Shown here one piece after another: positions 8,456 to 17,923 of a stretch of 44,532 nucleotides of DNA (positions within the stretch are counted from its first letter, which is position 1; each line of letters starts with the position of its first letter). Under the pieces are notes generated by a model. That model ran no database searches. It saw only the letters and a list, made by a program, of their open reading frames with translations, and was not told where the DNA came from. A program made the translations under genes and the position numbers. Source of the DNA: Pseudomonadales bacterium (lineage in GTDB: Bacteria; Pseudomonadota; Gammaproteobacteria; Pseudomonadales; Azotimanducaceae); the NCBI GenBank assembly GCA_007130155.1, contig SLTB01000154.1:1-44532 (forward strand), given 5' to 3'.

Positions 8456-10150
8456 ATGGCAGAACAGCTTCCGACGCCCGGTTCGTTTGCCACCCATGAG
8501 GTGTTCAATCAGCCTTCGCCCTTCGAGGACGTGAACCTCTTCACCTCAGACCGGGTGCTGACGGAAACCGTGGAACGCGATGGGGCTGGTCATGCCCGGG
8601 ACGCCCTCGCCGCCTTTGGCGAGCGCATCGGCTCTGCCGAGACGATGGAACTCGGACGCCAGGCCAACGTCTGGCTGCCTGTGCTGAAGAGCTTCGATCG
8701 CTTCGGTCACCGCAACGATCAGGTGGAGTTTCACCCGGCCTACCATCGCCTGATGGCACTGTCTGTCGCCCAGGGCCTGCACTCTTCTTCCTGGGACCAT
8801 CTGCGGGACGACCTCGATGCCCGGCCGCAACCCGGCGCGCTGCTGGCACGGCTGGCTGGTACCTACCTGATGACCCAGGTGGAAGCGGGTCACGGCTGTC
8901 CGATCACCATGACCCACGCCTCGATTCCTGCACTGCTGTTCCAGCCCTCCCTGGCCCGTGAGTGGATCCCGCGCATCCTCTCCCGGAATTACGACGAACG
9001 ATTCCTGCCCGCCGAGCACAAGCGCGGCGTCACCATCGGCATGGGCATGACCGAGAAGCAGGGCGGCACCGACGTCCGTGCCAACACCACCGTGGCGGTG
9101 CCGGTGGCGGGCGGTGGTTCGGGCACAGAGTATCGACTCACGGGCCACAAGTGGTTCTTCTCCGCGCCCATGTGTGATGCCTTCCTCGTGCTCGCCCAGG
9201 CGCCTGACGGCATCGCCTGTTTTCTCATGCCGCGCTTCACGCCCGACGGCGAACCCAACGCCATCCGCATCCAGCGGCTGAAGGACAAGGTCGGCAACAA
9301 GTCCAATGCTTCCTCCGAGGTGGAGTTCCAGGCCGCCTCCGCCTGGCTGATCGGCGAGGAAGGGCGCGGCGTACGCAACATCATCGAGATGGCCACCTAC
9401 ACCCGGCTGGATTGCGCCGTGGCCAGCGCCGGCATGATGCGCGCGGCGCTGGCCACCGCGTTGCACCACTGCGCCCAGCGTACGGTGTTCCAGAAGCACC
9501 TGATCGATCAGCCGTTGATGGCCAACGTGCTGGCGGATCTGGCGCTGGAAACCGAGGCGGCCACGGCGCTGGCCTTCCGCGTGGCCCGCAGTTTCGATAC
9601 CGCATGGCAGTCCGAGGCGGAGGCTGCCTACCGGCGCATCATGACGCCGGTGGCCAAGTACTGGGTCTGCAAGCGGGCACCGAATCTGGCCTGCGAGGCC
9701 ATGGAATGCCTCGGTGGCAACGGCTATGTGGAAGAAGGGCTCGCCGGGCGCGTCTACCGCGAAATGCCGGTCAATGCCATCTGGGAAGGTTCCGGTAATG
9801 TGATGTGTCTGGATGTCCTGCGGGCATTGCAGCGGGAACCGGAAAGCCTCGATGCTCTGTGGGCCGAGTTTGCAGCCGCCCGTGGCGAGCAGCCGACTTT
9901 CGATGCCGCACTGGTCGATCTCCAGACGGCCTTCGCCGATCGCCACCACCTGGAAGTGCGCTCCCGCTGGCTCGTCGAGCGCCTGGCCAAGGTGGGCGCA
10001 GCAGCCCAGCTGATCCGCTTCGCGCCCGCCGCCGTGGCAGATGCCTACTGCGCCACGCGCTTGGGCGGCGATGGCGGAGACTGCTACGGCACCTTGCCCG
10101 CTGGCGCCGACATCACCGCCGTTCTGGCCCGGGCAAGACCGCAGCAATGA
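8456..10150 (+). CDS. aidB: AidB-like acyl-CoA dehydrogenase
   Basis: N-terminal THEVFNQPSPFEDVNLFTSD, MGMTEKQGGTDVRANTT, ECLGGNGYVEE. ATG at 8456 is in frame with the ORF and follows ggagg. Confidence 0.88.
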   Translation: MAEQLPTPGSFATHEVFNQPSPFEDVNLFTSDRVLTETVERDGAGHARDALAAFGERIGSAETMELGRQANVWLPVLKSFDRFGHRNDQVEFHPAYHRLMALSVAQGLHSSSWDHLRDDLDARPQPGALLARLAGTYLMTQVEAGHGCPITMTHASIPALLFQPSLAREWIPRILSRNYDERFLPAEHKRGVTIGMGMTEKQGGTDVRANTTVAVPVAGGGSGTEYRLTGHKWFFSAPMCDAFLVLAQAPDGIACFLMPRFTPDGEPNAIRIQRLKDKVGNKSNASSEVEFQAASAWLIGEEGRGVRNIIEMATYTRLDCAVASAGMMRAALATALHHCAQRTVFQKHLIDQPLMANVLADLALETEAATALAFRVARSFDTAWQSEAEAAYRRIMTPVAKYWVCKRAPNLACEAMECLGGNGYVEEGLAGRVYREMPVNAIWEGSGNVMCLDVLRALQREPESLDALWAEFAAARGEQPTFDAALVDLQTAFADRHHLEVRSRWLVERLAKVGAAAQLIRFAPAAVADAYCATRLGGDGGDCYGTLPAGADITAVLARARPQQ

Positions 10151-10225
10151 GCCCCCTGTGGGACAACCCTCAGGACGAAACCGGTCGGCTGCGTGTGAAG
10201 GCAGCGTGGCCGCCGCTGCTCCCGC

Positions 10226-11380
10226 TCAGCCCCGCGCGGCGAAGGCCATGGCGACGGCGGCACCGAGACTCATGGTCCGCGGATCGCCCATGAGCGTGGA
10301 CACCATGCGGTTCATCACGAAGGCGTAGGTGGTGCGGGCGTCCAGGTCGGCAATGATGAGGGACCCGCCCCAGCCGCCCCAGAATGCCGCGCCCGGCGGC
10401 AGGGGCATCATGGTCTGGGACAGGCCGTAGCCCATGCCGTAGCGGGTGGGCAGGCCGAGGACTAGGTCCGTGCCCTGGATCTGTTCTTCAAGTACCCGGC
10501 GGGCGCCGGCCTCGCTGATCAGGCGCTTGCCATCGAGTTCTCCTCCGCAGGCCAGCAGCGCCTGGGCGCGGGCCACGGAGCGGGCATTGCCATGGCCATT
10601 GGCGGCGGGAATCTCTGCCCGGCGCCAGCCCTCTTCCCGGGATTGCAGGGCGCTGGTGGGCGGATTGGCGAAGCTGCGGGCGGAGATCGAGCCGGCCTTG
10701 CCGTTACCCGTGGCCTCACCGAGGTTCTCCGAGGGTGGGATCAACTCACCGATGCGATGATCGTGTTCGGCGCCGGTGCCGATGTGGAAATCGAGGCCCA
10801 ACGGTTCGGCGATCTCCTTGCGGAACACGCTGCCGAGGGTTGCGCCGGTGGCGCGTCGGACCACTTCGCCGAGCAGGTAGCCCTGGGTGATGGCGTGATA
10901 GCCACAGGCCGTACCCGGTTCCCACCAGGGTGCCTGCGCCGCGAGCAGCCCGCAGATTTTTTCATGGTCGTAGAGATCCTCCGGGCCCACCGGCGTGTCG
11001 AGTCCGGACAGTCCTGCTGAATGGGCTAGAAGATGGGCGATGCTGACCTGAGCCTTGCCGTTGGCAGCGAACTCAGGCCACAGCTTTGCCACCCGATCAT
11101 GGAGGTCGAAGACGCCGCGGTCGGCCAGCAGCAGCATGGTCAGTGCCGCCATGGTCTTGGTGGTGGAGTAGACGTTGACCAGGGTGTCTTCTTCCCATGG
11201 TAGCTTCTGTTCGGCGTCCCGCGTGCCGGCCCAGAGGTCGACTACGGGGTTGCCGTCTACGGTGACGCAGACTGAGGCGCCATCGTCGAGCCCCTTGGCG
11301 AAGTTGTCAGCGAATGCGGCACGTACGCCCTCGAAGCCGGCTGCGCAATGGCCGTGGATCTCAGTGGTCGAAGTGCTCAT
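10226..11380 (-). CDS. Serine beta-lactamase family esterase (class C/EstB-like)
   Basis: STTKT (SxxK) with YHAITQGYLLGEV motif. Confidence 0.88.
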   Translation of the reverse strand: MSTSTTEIHGHCAAGFEGVRAAFADNFAKGLDDGASVCVTVDGNPVVDLWAGTRDAEQKLPWEEDTLVNVYSTTKTMAALTMLLLADRGVFDLHDRVAKLWPEFAANGKAQVSIAHLLAHSAGLSGLDTPVGPEDLYDHEKICGLLAAQAPWWEPGTACGYHAITQGYLLGEVVRRATGATLGSVFRKEIAEPLGLDFHIGTGAEHDHRIGELIPPSENLGEATGNGKAGSISARSFANPPTSALQSREEGWRRAEIPAANGHGNARSVARAQALLACGGELDGKRLISEAGARRVLEEQIQGTDLVLGLPTRYGMGYGLSQTMMPLPPGAAFWGGWGGSLIIADLDARTTYAFVMNRMVSTLMGDPRTMSLGAAVAMAFAARG

Positions 11381-11412
11381 TCAGGAGTGTCCTCGATTCG
11401 TTGGGCGCAGGT

Positions 11413-11829
11413 TCACAGCATCCAGACGGTTCGGATCAGCAAAGCCACCAGGATCAGCGTACCGAGCGTGAAGACGGTGAAGCGAAGGGGGATTTTATTG
11501 ATCGTTGCCTGGATCAGCGAGTGCACGATCCTCAGCAGTACATAGGTCCACGCGAGTCCGATGGCGACGCCGTCGGCAGGGGTGGCCAGATGGGAGGCCA
11601 GCGCCAGGGCATAGAAGACGGTTGGCTGCTCGTGGAGATGATTGTAGTTGGCGGCCACCCGGGCCACCTTCGGCGGCAGGTCCGGCAGCTTGCCGGTGCG
11701 GCCGACTTCGTCGAGATCGACGTTGGCTGCCTGCATGGCCGGAATGCGCGTGACGTACATCCACAGCCACATCACCAGCGTCCAGGCCACCAGCGCCAGA
11801 ACCGGCGCGACCATGCCGTGGGCGTACAT
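11413..11829 (-). CDS. MAPEG family membrane protein
   Basis: About 138 aa with 4 TM helices, ANYNHLHEQPTVFYALALA motif. Confidence 0.8.
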   Translation of the reverse strand: MYAHGMVAPVLALVAWTLVMWLWMYVTRIPAMQAANVDLDEVGRTGKLPDLPPKVARVAANYNHLHEQPTVFYALALASHLATPADGVAIGLAWTYVLLRIVHSLIQATINKIPLRFTVFTLGTLILVALLIRTVWML

Positions 11830-11910
11830 GTTTTACTCCCCATCTTCCCCGATGCCCAACTGTCGCGCGTTCCTGGGTCTGAGTCCATGGTGTCGGGCGT
11901 GCAGACCCCT

Positions 11911-11962
11911 GCCGTGGGAGCGCGCAATGCGCGCGATCGCCCGCAATGCGGGCTCCCACAAT
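11911..11962. repeat. REP-like palindrome (GTGGGAGCGCGC...GCGGGCTCCCAC)
   Basis: gtgggagcgcgcaatgcgcgcgatcgcccgcaatgcgggctcccac read directly; resembles other copies in this window. Confidence 0.75.
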
Positions 11963-12075
11963 AGGGCAGCGCCAGACCCGAGCCTGATGCGGTGGTGGGA
12001 AGCAGTCCTGTGACTTCCCCCGCGGCCCGCGATGGACCACCATGGCCGGCACTTCGAATCACCGGGGAGTCCACC

Positions 12076-13221
12076 ATGTCCGCGAAACTACCTGCCACCA
12101 TGCGCCAGATGCGATCCACCGTCCGCGAGGACGGCACCCTCGAACTCGCGCTCGTCGAGGTGCCCACACCGAAGCCCAAGGATGATGAGGTGCTCATTCG
12201 GGTCGGTGCTGCGCCCATCAATCCTTCCGATCTCGGTCTGCTGTTCGGGACGGCGGATGTGACCACGCTGCGCGCCACGGGCACCGCTGAACTGCCTGCC
12301 GTCACGGCGACGATTCCCGAGAAGCTGCGCCCGGCCATGGCCGCCCGCCTCGGTGAGTCTCTGCCCTGCGGCAACGAGGGCGCGGGCGAGGTGGTCGCCG
12401 CCGGATCGTCCGAGGCGGCACAGAACCTGCTCGGGCGCACCGTCGCCATCCTCGGCGGTGCGATGTACGGCGAGTACCGGACGCTGAAGGCCAAGGAATG
12501 TCTGCTCTTGCGTAAGGGCACCACGGCGGTGGAAGGGGCGTCCTGCTTCGTCAATCCCCTCACTGCATTGGGCATGGTCGAGACCATGCGCCTGGAAGGT
12601 CACAAGGCTCTGGTGCATACGGCTGCGGCATCGAACCTGGGGCAGATGCTCAACCGCATTTGTCTGGCCGACGGTGTGCCGCTGGTGAACATCGTGCGCA
12701 AACCGGAGCAGGTGGATCTGCTGCGCAGCCAAGGCGCGAAGTACATCTGCAACTCCAGTTCCGAGAACTTCCGTGCGGAGCTCATCGCGGCGCTGGTCGA
12801 CAGCGGCGCGACGTTGGCCTTCGACGCCATCGGTGGCGGTGAACTGGCCGGGCGCATCCTGAGCTGCATGGAGGCGGCAGCACTGAAGACCGAGGCCGGC
12901 TACAGCCGCTACGGTTCCACGGTGCACAAGCAGGTCTACATTTACGGCGGGCTGGACCGCGGCCCCACGGTTTTCAATCGCGATTTCGGCATGGCCTGGG
13001 GCATGGGCGGCTGGCTGCTGCCGCCCTTCCTGCAGCGCATCGGACCTGGCGCTGCCCAGAAGCTTCGCGAGCGGGTCGCGGCCGAAATCAAGACCACGTT
13101 CGCCAGCACTTACACTGCAGAGGTATCTCTTGCCGGTGCACTGGACCCTGCGGCCATTGCGGTATACGCCAAGCAGGCCACAGGCGCGAAGTACCTCATC
13201 CGCCCCGATCTGGAGGCTTGA
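12076..13221 (+). CDS. Zinc-type alcohol dehydrogenase-like/quinone oxidoreductase (MDR family)
   Basis: PTPKPKDDEVLIRVGAAPINPSDLG, NEGAGEVVAAG, HTAAASNLGQM motifs; ATG at 12076 in frame. Confidence 0.85.
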   Translation: MSAKLPATMRQMRSTVREDGTLELALVEVPTPKPKDDEVLIRVGAAPINPSDLGLLFGTADVTTLRATGTAELPAVTATIPEKLRPAMAARLGESLPCGNEGAGEVVAAGSSEAAQNLLGRTVAILGGAMYGEYRTLKAKECLLLRKGTTAVEGASCFVNPLTALGMVETMRLEGHKALVHTAAASNLGQMLNRICLADGVPLVNIVRKPEQVDLLRSQGAKYICNSSSENFRAELIAALVDSGATLAFDAIGGGELAGRILSCMEAAALKTEAGYSRYGSTVHKQVYIYGGLDRGPTVFNRDFGMAWGMGGWLLPPFLQRIGPGAAQKLRERVAAEIKTTFASTYTAEVSLAGALDPAAIAVYAKQATGAKYLIRPDLEA

Positions 13222-13223
13222 CC

Positions 13224-14210
13224 ATGAAATACGCGAATCTCGGCGGCACGGGCCTTTCCGTGTCCCGCATCTGTCTGGGCTGCATGAGCTACGGCACACC
13301 GGAGTGGCGGGACTGGGTGCTGGACGAAAAGGCGTCGCGGCCCTTCTACGAGCGTGCCCTGGAAGCCGGCATCAACTTCTTTGACACCGCTGACGTCTAT
13401 TCCAACGGCGTCAGTGAGGAAGTGCTCGGTCGCGCCATCGAGGATCTGGTGGATGACCGCGAAGACGTGGTCATCGCCACCAAGTGCTTCGGCGGCACCC
13501 ACGGCGGCAAACGCAACCGTCATGGTCTGTCGCGCAAGAACGTCATGGCCTCCTGCGAAGCATCGCTGAAGCGGCTGAAGACGGATTATATCGATCTCTA
13601 TCAGATTCACCGCTTCGATCCGCGCACGCCCATCGAGGAGACGATGGAGGCTCTGAACGATCTGGTGCGCGCGGGTAAGGTGCGCTACCTCGGGGCCTCG
13701 TCCATGTGGACCTGGCAGTTCACCCGCTACCAGGCGCTTGCGGCAGAGCGGGGCTGGAGCAGGTTTGTGGCCATGCAGAACCACTACAATCTGGTCTATC
13801 GAGAGGAAGAGCGGGAAATGAACCCCTACTGCCTCGACGAAGGGGTGGGACTGATCCCCTGGAGCCCGCTGGCGCGAGGCTTCCTGGCCGGCAACCGTCA
13901 CAAAGGCGGCGGTGGCGATACTGCCCGGGCAAAGTCCGATGATTTTGCCGACAAGCTGTACTTCGCCGACAACGACTTCGAGATTGCCGAGACCAACGCG
14001 AAGGTGGCGCAGCGGCTTGGGGTCAAATCCATGCAGACGGCCCTGGCCTGGGTGCTGGCGAAGCCGGGCGTTGCTGCGCCGATCATTGGCGCGACGAAGA
14101 TGGCGCATCTCGAGGATGCCCTTGGGGCGCTGGACCTTACTTTGGCTCCGGAGGACATCGCCGAATTGGAGTCGGCCTATCGGCCGCATCCGGTGCTCGG
14201 GCACCAGTAG
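13224..14210 (+). CDS. Aldo/keto reductase
   Basis: NLGGTGLSVSRICLGCMSYG, FFDTADVYSNGVSEE, MQNHYNLVYREEEREM, IIGATKMAHLEDA. Confidence 0.93.
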   Translation: MKYANLGGTGLSVSRICLGCMSYGTPEWRDWVLDEKASRPFYERALEAGINFFDTADVYSNGVSEEVLGRAIEDLVDDREDVVIATKCFGGTHGGKRNRHGLSRKNVMASCEASLKRLKTDYIDLYQIHRFDPRTPIEETMEALNDLVRAGKVRYLGASSMWTWQFTRYQALAAERGWSRFVAMQNHYNLVYREEEREMNPYCLDEGVGLIPWSPLARGFLAGNRHKGGGGDTARAKSDDFADKLYFADNDFEIAETNAKVAQRLGVKSMQTALAWVLAKPGVAAPIIGATKMAHLEDALGALDLTLAPEDIAELESAYRPHPVLGHQ

Positions 14211-14276
14211 CGGTTGCGCGAACAGTTCGGCGCAGTCGCCCACAGGCAAGGGCGAGCGGGGTTCTCTGGGCCCGCC

Positions 14277-14342
14277 CGCGTGCGGTTGGTCCGCATACGG
14301 CGGCAGGCTCGCGGCGCGTACATGTGTGTTCCGCATGCGGCT
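14277..14342. repeat. Dispersed repeat family A copy (CGCGTGCGGTTGGTCCGCATACGGCGGCA ... GTGTTCCGCATGCGG)
   Basis: 27/29 identity of the core with 36935-36963; related copies at 20468-20492 and, inverted, 24288-24332. Confidence 0.7.
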
Positions 14343-14390
14343 CGCTCAGAGAAAAAGCCAGGCGGCCATGCAGGCTCGCATGTTCTCTCT

Positions 14391-14500
14391 CGCGACAGCG
14401 CCAAGTACGTTTGTGGGCGCCTACAGGAACAACCAGGCTATCCTGTGGCCCGGCCTGTTCCTTTCGCGACAGCGCCAATGCTGTGGGTGGGCCGCTCCAG
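14391..14500. repeat. Dispersed repeat family B, two partial copies (cgcgacagcgccaa...)
   Basis: cgcgacagcgccaa at 14391-14404 and again at 14465-14478. The second copy aligns 29/39 with 24360-24398 and ends in ggtgggccgct. Confidence 0.6.
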
Positions 14501-14541
14501 CGTCTCCGCTAAACTCATGGGCTGTCGTTGTTCTCGAAGTG

Positions 14542-15237
14542 GTGGAAACCTTGCAGCGGATCAACGCGGATTTCTCCAAGCGGGCAGTGGTGCATGCAGC
14601 CCAGGTACCCTGGGTAGCGTCTCCGACGCCGGGCGTGGAGCGCCGCATGCTCGATCGCATCGGGGATGAAGTGGCGCGTGCCACATCCATCGTGCGCTAT
14701 GCGCCGGGCAGCGCCTTTCCCGCCCACACCCATGGCGGCGGTGAGGAGTATCTCGTGCTCGAAGGAACCTTCCAGGACGAGAAAGGCGACCACCCGGTGG
14801 GTACCTATGTGCGCAATCCACCCGGCAGTCGCCATACGCCGGGTTCGCAGCCTGGCTGCACGCTCCTCGTAAAGCTCTGGCAATTCGATCCCGGCGACAG
14901 ACAGTCAGTGCGGGTGGCGACGGCGGGGCTGCAGGCCCGCAAGGACACACGGAGCCCGGGCGTGGGGGTGATCGAACTCTATGAAGACGATTATGAGCGC
15001 GTGCGCATCGAGCATTGGATGCCGGGGCTGGTGATGGATCTGACGGCAGGCGATGGACTGGAGTTGCTGCTGCTCGAGGGCGGCTTCATCGGGGCTGGAG
15101 CGTCCTTTCTGCCCTGGTCGTGGCTCAGGCTGCCGTCGGGTGATGGAATGCAGGTCCGAGTTGGATCGGCTGGTGTGCGGGTCTGGCTGAAGCAGGGCGT
15201 GCAGCCGTCATCCCTGCGGCTGCCGCTCTCGACCTGA
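14542..15237 (+). CDS. ChrR-like cupin domain protein (two cupin modules, no anti-sigma zinc domain seen)
   Basis: RYAPGSAFPAHTHGGGEEYLVLEGTFQDEKGDHPVGTYVRNPPGSRHTP. Start uncertain (GTG 14542 or TTG 14551). Confidence 0.75.
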   Translation: METLQRINADFSKRAVVHAAQVPWVASPTPGVERRMLDRIGDEVARATSIVRYAPGSAFPAHTHGGGEEYLVLEGTFQDEKGDHPVGTYVRNPPGSRHTPGSQPGCTLLVKLWQFDPGDRQSVRVATAGLQARKDTRSPGVGVIELYEDDYERVRIEHWMPGLVMDLTAGDGLELLLLEGGFIGAGASFLPWSWLRLPSGDGMQVRVGSAGVRVWLKQGVQPSSLRLPLST

Positions 15238-15258
15238 CCCGACTATCAGGCGCAGGCG

Positions 15259-15597
15259 TCAGCCCTGGCCCATGCGGCGGCGCAATTCCTCTGCGGCTTT
15301 CTCGGCCTCTTCCTCAGCTTCCTGCCTGGCATCGTCCGCCTGCTCCCGCATCGAGTCCAACTCCTCCTCGGCGCGCTCGCGAGCGCCCTCGGCCCAGGCC
15401 TCGGCCTCCTGCCTGGCGCGCTCCATGTCGCTGCTGGCGGATTCGGCTGCCTCGTCCATGGCCTGCCCGGCCTCTTCCGCAGGACCCGGGTCGTCGCTGC
15501 ATGCTGCGGACAGAAGGCTCACGCTGCCGATCAGCAGTGCACCGCCGGCCAAACGGCTCAATCCGTGTCGTGCTCGAATGACTTTCTTTGAACTCAT
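15259..15597 (-). CDS. Small lipoprotein with highly charged Glu/Ala/Arg coiled coil
   Basis: Signal peptide with lipobox LLSAAC; tail AEEELDSMREQADDARQEAEEEAEKAAEELRRRM. Confidence 0.7.
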   Translation of the reverse strand: MSSKKVIRARHGLSRLAGGALLIGSVSLLSAACSDDPGPAEEAGQAMDEAAESASSDMERARQEAEAWAEGARERAEEELDSMREQADDARQEAEEEAEKAAEELRRRMGQG

Positions 15598-15723
15598 TGT
15601 CGTTGGTCCCCGTTTCGCTAATGATGGTCGGTTGCTAACCGGCCGCGGCATAATCACCGTGCATCCAATGTGCCTCGGCGGCGTTGCTGCGGCAAGTGGC
15701 AGTCTTGCGACCGGAGACTTTCG

Positions 15724-16188
15724 ATGGACTGGACGCTCTATGCGGTCTTTCTCCTGGCCTGCGGCCCGGCCTGGGCGACCGGGGCGCTGTTTTCGCCCGG
15801 CGAGTGGTATCGAAGTCTGGACAAGCCCCGCTGGACGCCGCCGAATGTGATGTTCCCGCTGGTCTGGACGGTGCTCTATGCGTCCATTGCCGTCGCCGCG
15901 GCGCGGGTGGCACCGCTGCCGGACTCGCAGTTGGCGCTGGGGTTCTGGGCGGCCCAGATTGCATTCAATACCCTGTGGACGCCCGTATTCTTCGGGCTCA
16001 GGCGCATGGGGACGGCTCTGGTGGTGATGGCGCTGCTGTGGCTGAGCGTGGCCGCAACCTTGATCGCCATGTGGCCGCTTGACCGCTTAGCTGCATCACT
16101 TTTCGTGCCCTACCTGGCTTGGGTGTCAGTGGCGTGGATGCTCAACCTGTCCCTGATTCGTCGCAATCCTGAGGCGGGCTCGGCCTGA
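15724..16188 (+). CDS. tspO: TspO/MBR family tryptophan-rich sensory protein
   Basis: SPGEWYRSLDKPRWTPPNVMFPLVWTVLYASIA; ATG at 15724. Confidence 0.9.
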   Translation: MDWTLYAVFLLACGPAWATGALFSPGEWYRSLDKPRWTPPNVMFPLVWTVLYASIAVAAARVAPLPDSQLALGFWAAQIAFNTLWTPVFFGLRRMGTALVVMALLWLSVAATLIAMWPLDRLAASLFVPYLAWVSVAWMLNLSLIRRNPEAGSA

Positions 16189-16189
16189 G

Positions 16190-16927
16190 TCATGGCCGTC
16201 CGCGTCTGGCATGTACCATGTAGTTGACGCCCATCCAGGACGTGAGGGTCATGCGCCGGCGCCAGGGGTTCACTCTGATGCCGATACGCTCCACCACGTC
16301 GAGGCCGCCGTGGTGCAGGTGTGCATCGAGTTCATCCGGTCGGACGAATCTTGACCACTGATGCGTCCCGCGGGGCAGCAATCCCGTGATGTACTCGGCG
16401 CCGACAATGCCGATCACGAAGCCGGCCAGGGAGCGGTTCAGGGTCGCCACGAACATGCTTCCCCCAGGCTTCACGAGATGACAGGCCGCGGTCATGAAGC
16501 CGTCGAGATCGGCCACGTGCTCCACCACCTCCATGTTCAGGACCACGTCGAAACTCTCGCTGTCAGCGGCCAGTGCTTCGGCGCTGCTGTGGCGATAGTC
16601 GATGTTCAAGCCCTCGTTCTCGGCGTGCACGCGCGCCACGCTGATGTTGCGCTCGGTGACATCGATGCCGATGACCGTCGCACCTGCCCGCGCCATGGCC
16701 TCGCTGAGCAGGCCGCCGCCGCAGCCGATGTCTAGGATACGCAGTCCGGCCAGGGGCACCGTGGCGTCTGGGTCGGCAGCGATGCGATCGATGATCCACG
16801 CTTTACGCAAGGCATTGAGTAGATGCAGTGGCCAGAACGGACCGTTTTCGTCCCACCAGCGATCGGCCAGACGGGTGTAGAAGGCGACCTGATCCGGATC
16901 GACGCTGGCGGGTTGGCTCGATGTCAT
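16190..16927 (-). CDS. ubiG: Ubiquinone biosynthesis O-methyltransferase UbiG
   Basis: ADRWWDENGPFWPLHLLNALR, LDIGCGGGLLSEAMARAGATVIGIDVTERNI, NRSLAGFVIGIVGAEYI. Confidence 0.95.
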   Translation of the reverse strand: MTSSQPASVDPDQVAFYTRLADRWWDENGPFWPLHLLNALRKAWIIDRIAADPDATVPLAGLRILDIGCGGGLLSEAMARAGATVIGIDVTERNISVARVHAENEGLNIDYRHSSAEALAADSESFDVVLNMEVVEHVADLDGFMTAACHLVKPGGSMFVATLNRSLAGFVIGIVGAEYITGLLPRGTHQWSRFVRPDELDAHLHHGGLDVVERIGIRVNPWRRRMTLTSWMGVNYMVHARRGRP

Positions 16928-16940
16928 GGGACCTCCCTGC

Positions 16941-17774
16941 TCATGGCTTCAGTGGCTCGGGTTGGCATGTGGGGCAGAGGTAGAGTCGTCGTCCGCTGTA
17001 GTCGACGCGACGGATGCTGGTTCCGCAGGCGGCACAGGGCTCCTCCTCCCGCTCGAATACCAGATGCCGGCAGGCGCGGTGGGGTCGTCCTGCCGCTTTT
17101 CGGGCGCGTACCCAGGCCTTGGGCGCGGTTTCGCCAGCGGTCAGATAGGCGCGTCTTGCCATCGCAGGGATCTGCCGGGCCAGAAGTGCGATCGTGGCGT
17201 CGTCGAGGTCGCCGGCGCGACGGTCGGGATGCACCCCGGCCGCGAACAGAATCTCGGATCGCAGGTAGTTGCCGAGCCCGGCCAGGAACTGCTGATCCAT
17301 CAGCAAGCCGCCCAGCGCCCGCTTCGCGAAGCGGGGCGAAAGCAGCCGTCGGCGCAGGAAGGCGGGCGTGGTGCTGGCCGCGAAGACATCCGGGCCGAGA
17401 CGGCCAAGAAAGGGATGCACTTGCCATGCGCCAGGCTGGAGCAGGTCGATCTCCGAGGCGCTGTAAAGCAGGGCGGCGTGGGTCGCTGTCTCGAGAACGA
17501 CGCGCAGGTCGCGGTTCGTGGCCGGGCGCGTTCCGGCCTTGCAAACGAACCAGCGGCCGTAAAGCTGGTTGTGGGAATAGAGTGTCCGGCCGTCGTCGAA
17601 CTCGATGAGCAGTGCCTTGCCCCAGGAGCGGACATCCCGGATTGGTGATGACAAAAGCGAAGCCGCCTGCGCCTGCAGCTGGGGAAAACGGAACCAGACG
17701 GCGTTCAGCGGGCGGTTGACCAGCACTTTGGCGAGCTGGTCGGCCACCCGACGGACCTCGGGGCCCTCAGGCAC
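16941..17774 (-). CDS. nei: Endonuclease VIII-like DNA glycosylase (Fpg/Nei family)
   Basis: N-terminal (V)PEGPEVRRVADQL, HNQLYGRW, C-terminal zinc finger CAACGTSIRRVDYSGRRLYLCPTCQ; GTG start at 17774. Confidence 0.88.
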   Translation of the reverse strand: MPEGPEVRRVADQLAKVLVNRPLNAVWFRFPQLQAQAASLLSSPIRDVRSWGKALLIEFDDGRTLYSHNQLYGRWFVCKAGTRPATNRDLRVVLETATHAALLYSASEIDLLQPGAWQVHPFLGRLGPDVFAASTTPAFLRRRLLSPRFAKRALGGLLMDQQFLAGLGNYLRSEILFAAGVHPDRRAGDLDDATIALLARQIPAMARRAYLTAGETAPKAWVRARKAAGRPHRACRHLVFEREEEPCAACGTSIRRVDYSGRRLYLCPTCQPEPLKP

Positions 17775-17923
17775 GTGCTGAAGCCGCGGTTGCGGACGTC
17801 TGTGTTCCCGGTATTGCGCCGGGGATGGATCCTGTTCGCATTGGGGCACCTCGTCGGTCAACCCCGTCTCCACCGCCAATGATCCCGTCGGCGCCGGGAA
17901 TTGCAAGCCCAGCCAAGGGAGGG

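Noticed and set aside
8546-10147. 533-aa ORF antisense to the AidB-like gene
   Set aside because: Mirror ORF typical of high-GC coding DNA; composition rich in Gly/His/Arg with no recognisable domain, while the plus strand is clearly AidB-like.
12088-14336. Long minus-strand ORFs (12088..13299 and 13110..14336) across the MDR and aldo/keto reductase genes
   Set aside because: Antisense to well-supported genes; His/Gln/Arg-rich composition.
13912-14541. N-terminal extension of the cupin ORF in the ORF track
   Set aside because: The upstream part overlaps the aldo/keto reductase out of frame and then intergenic repeats; the cupin homology begins only after about 14542.
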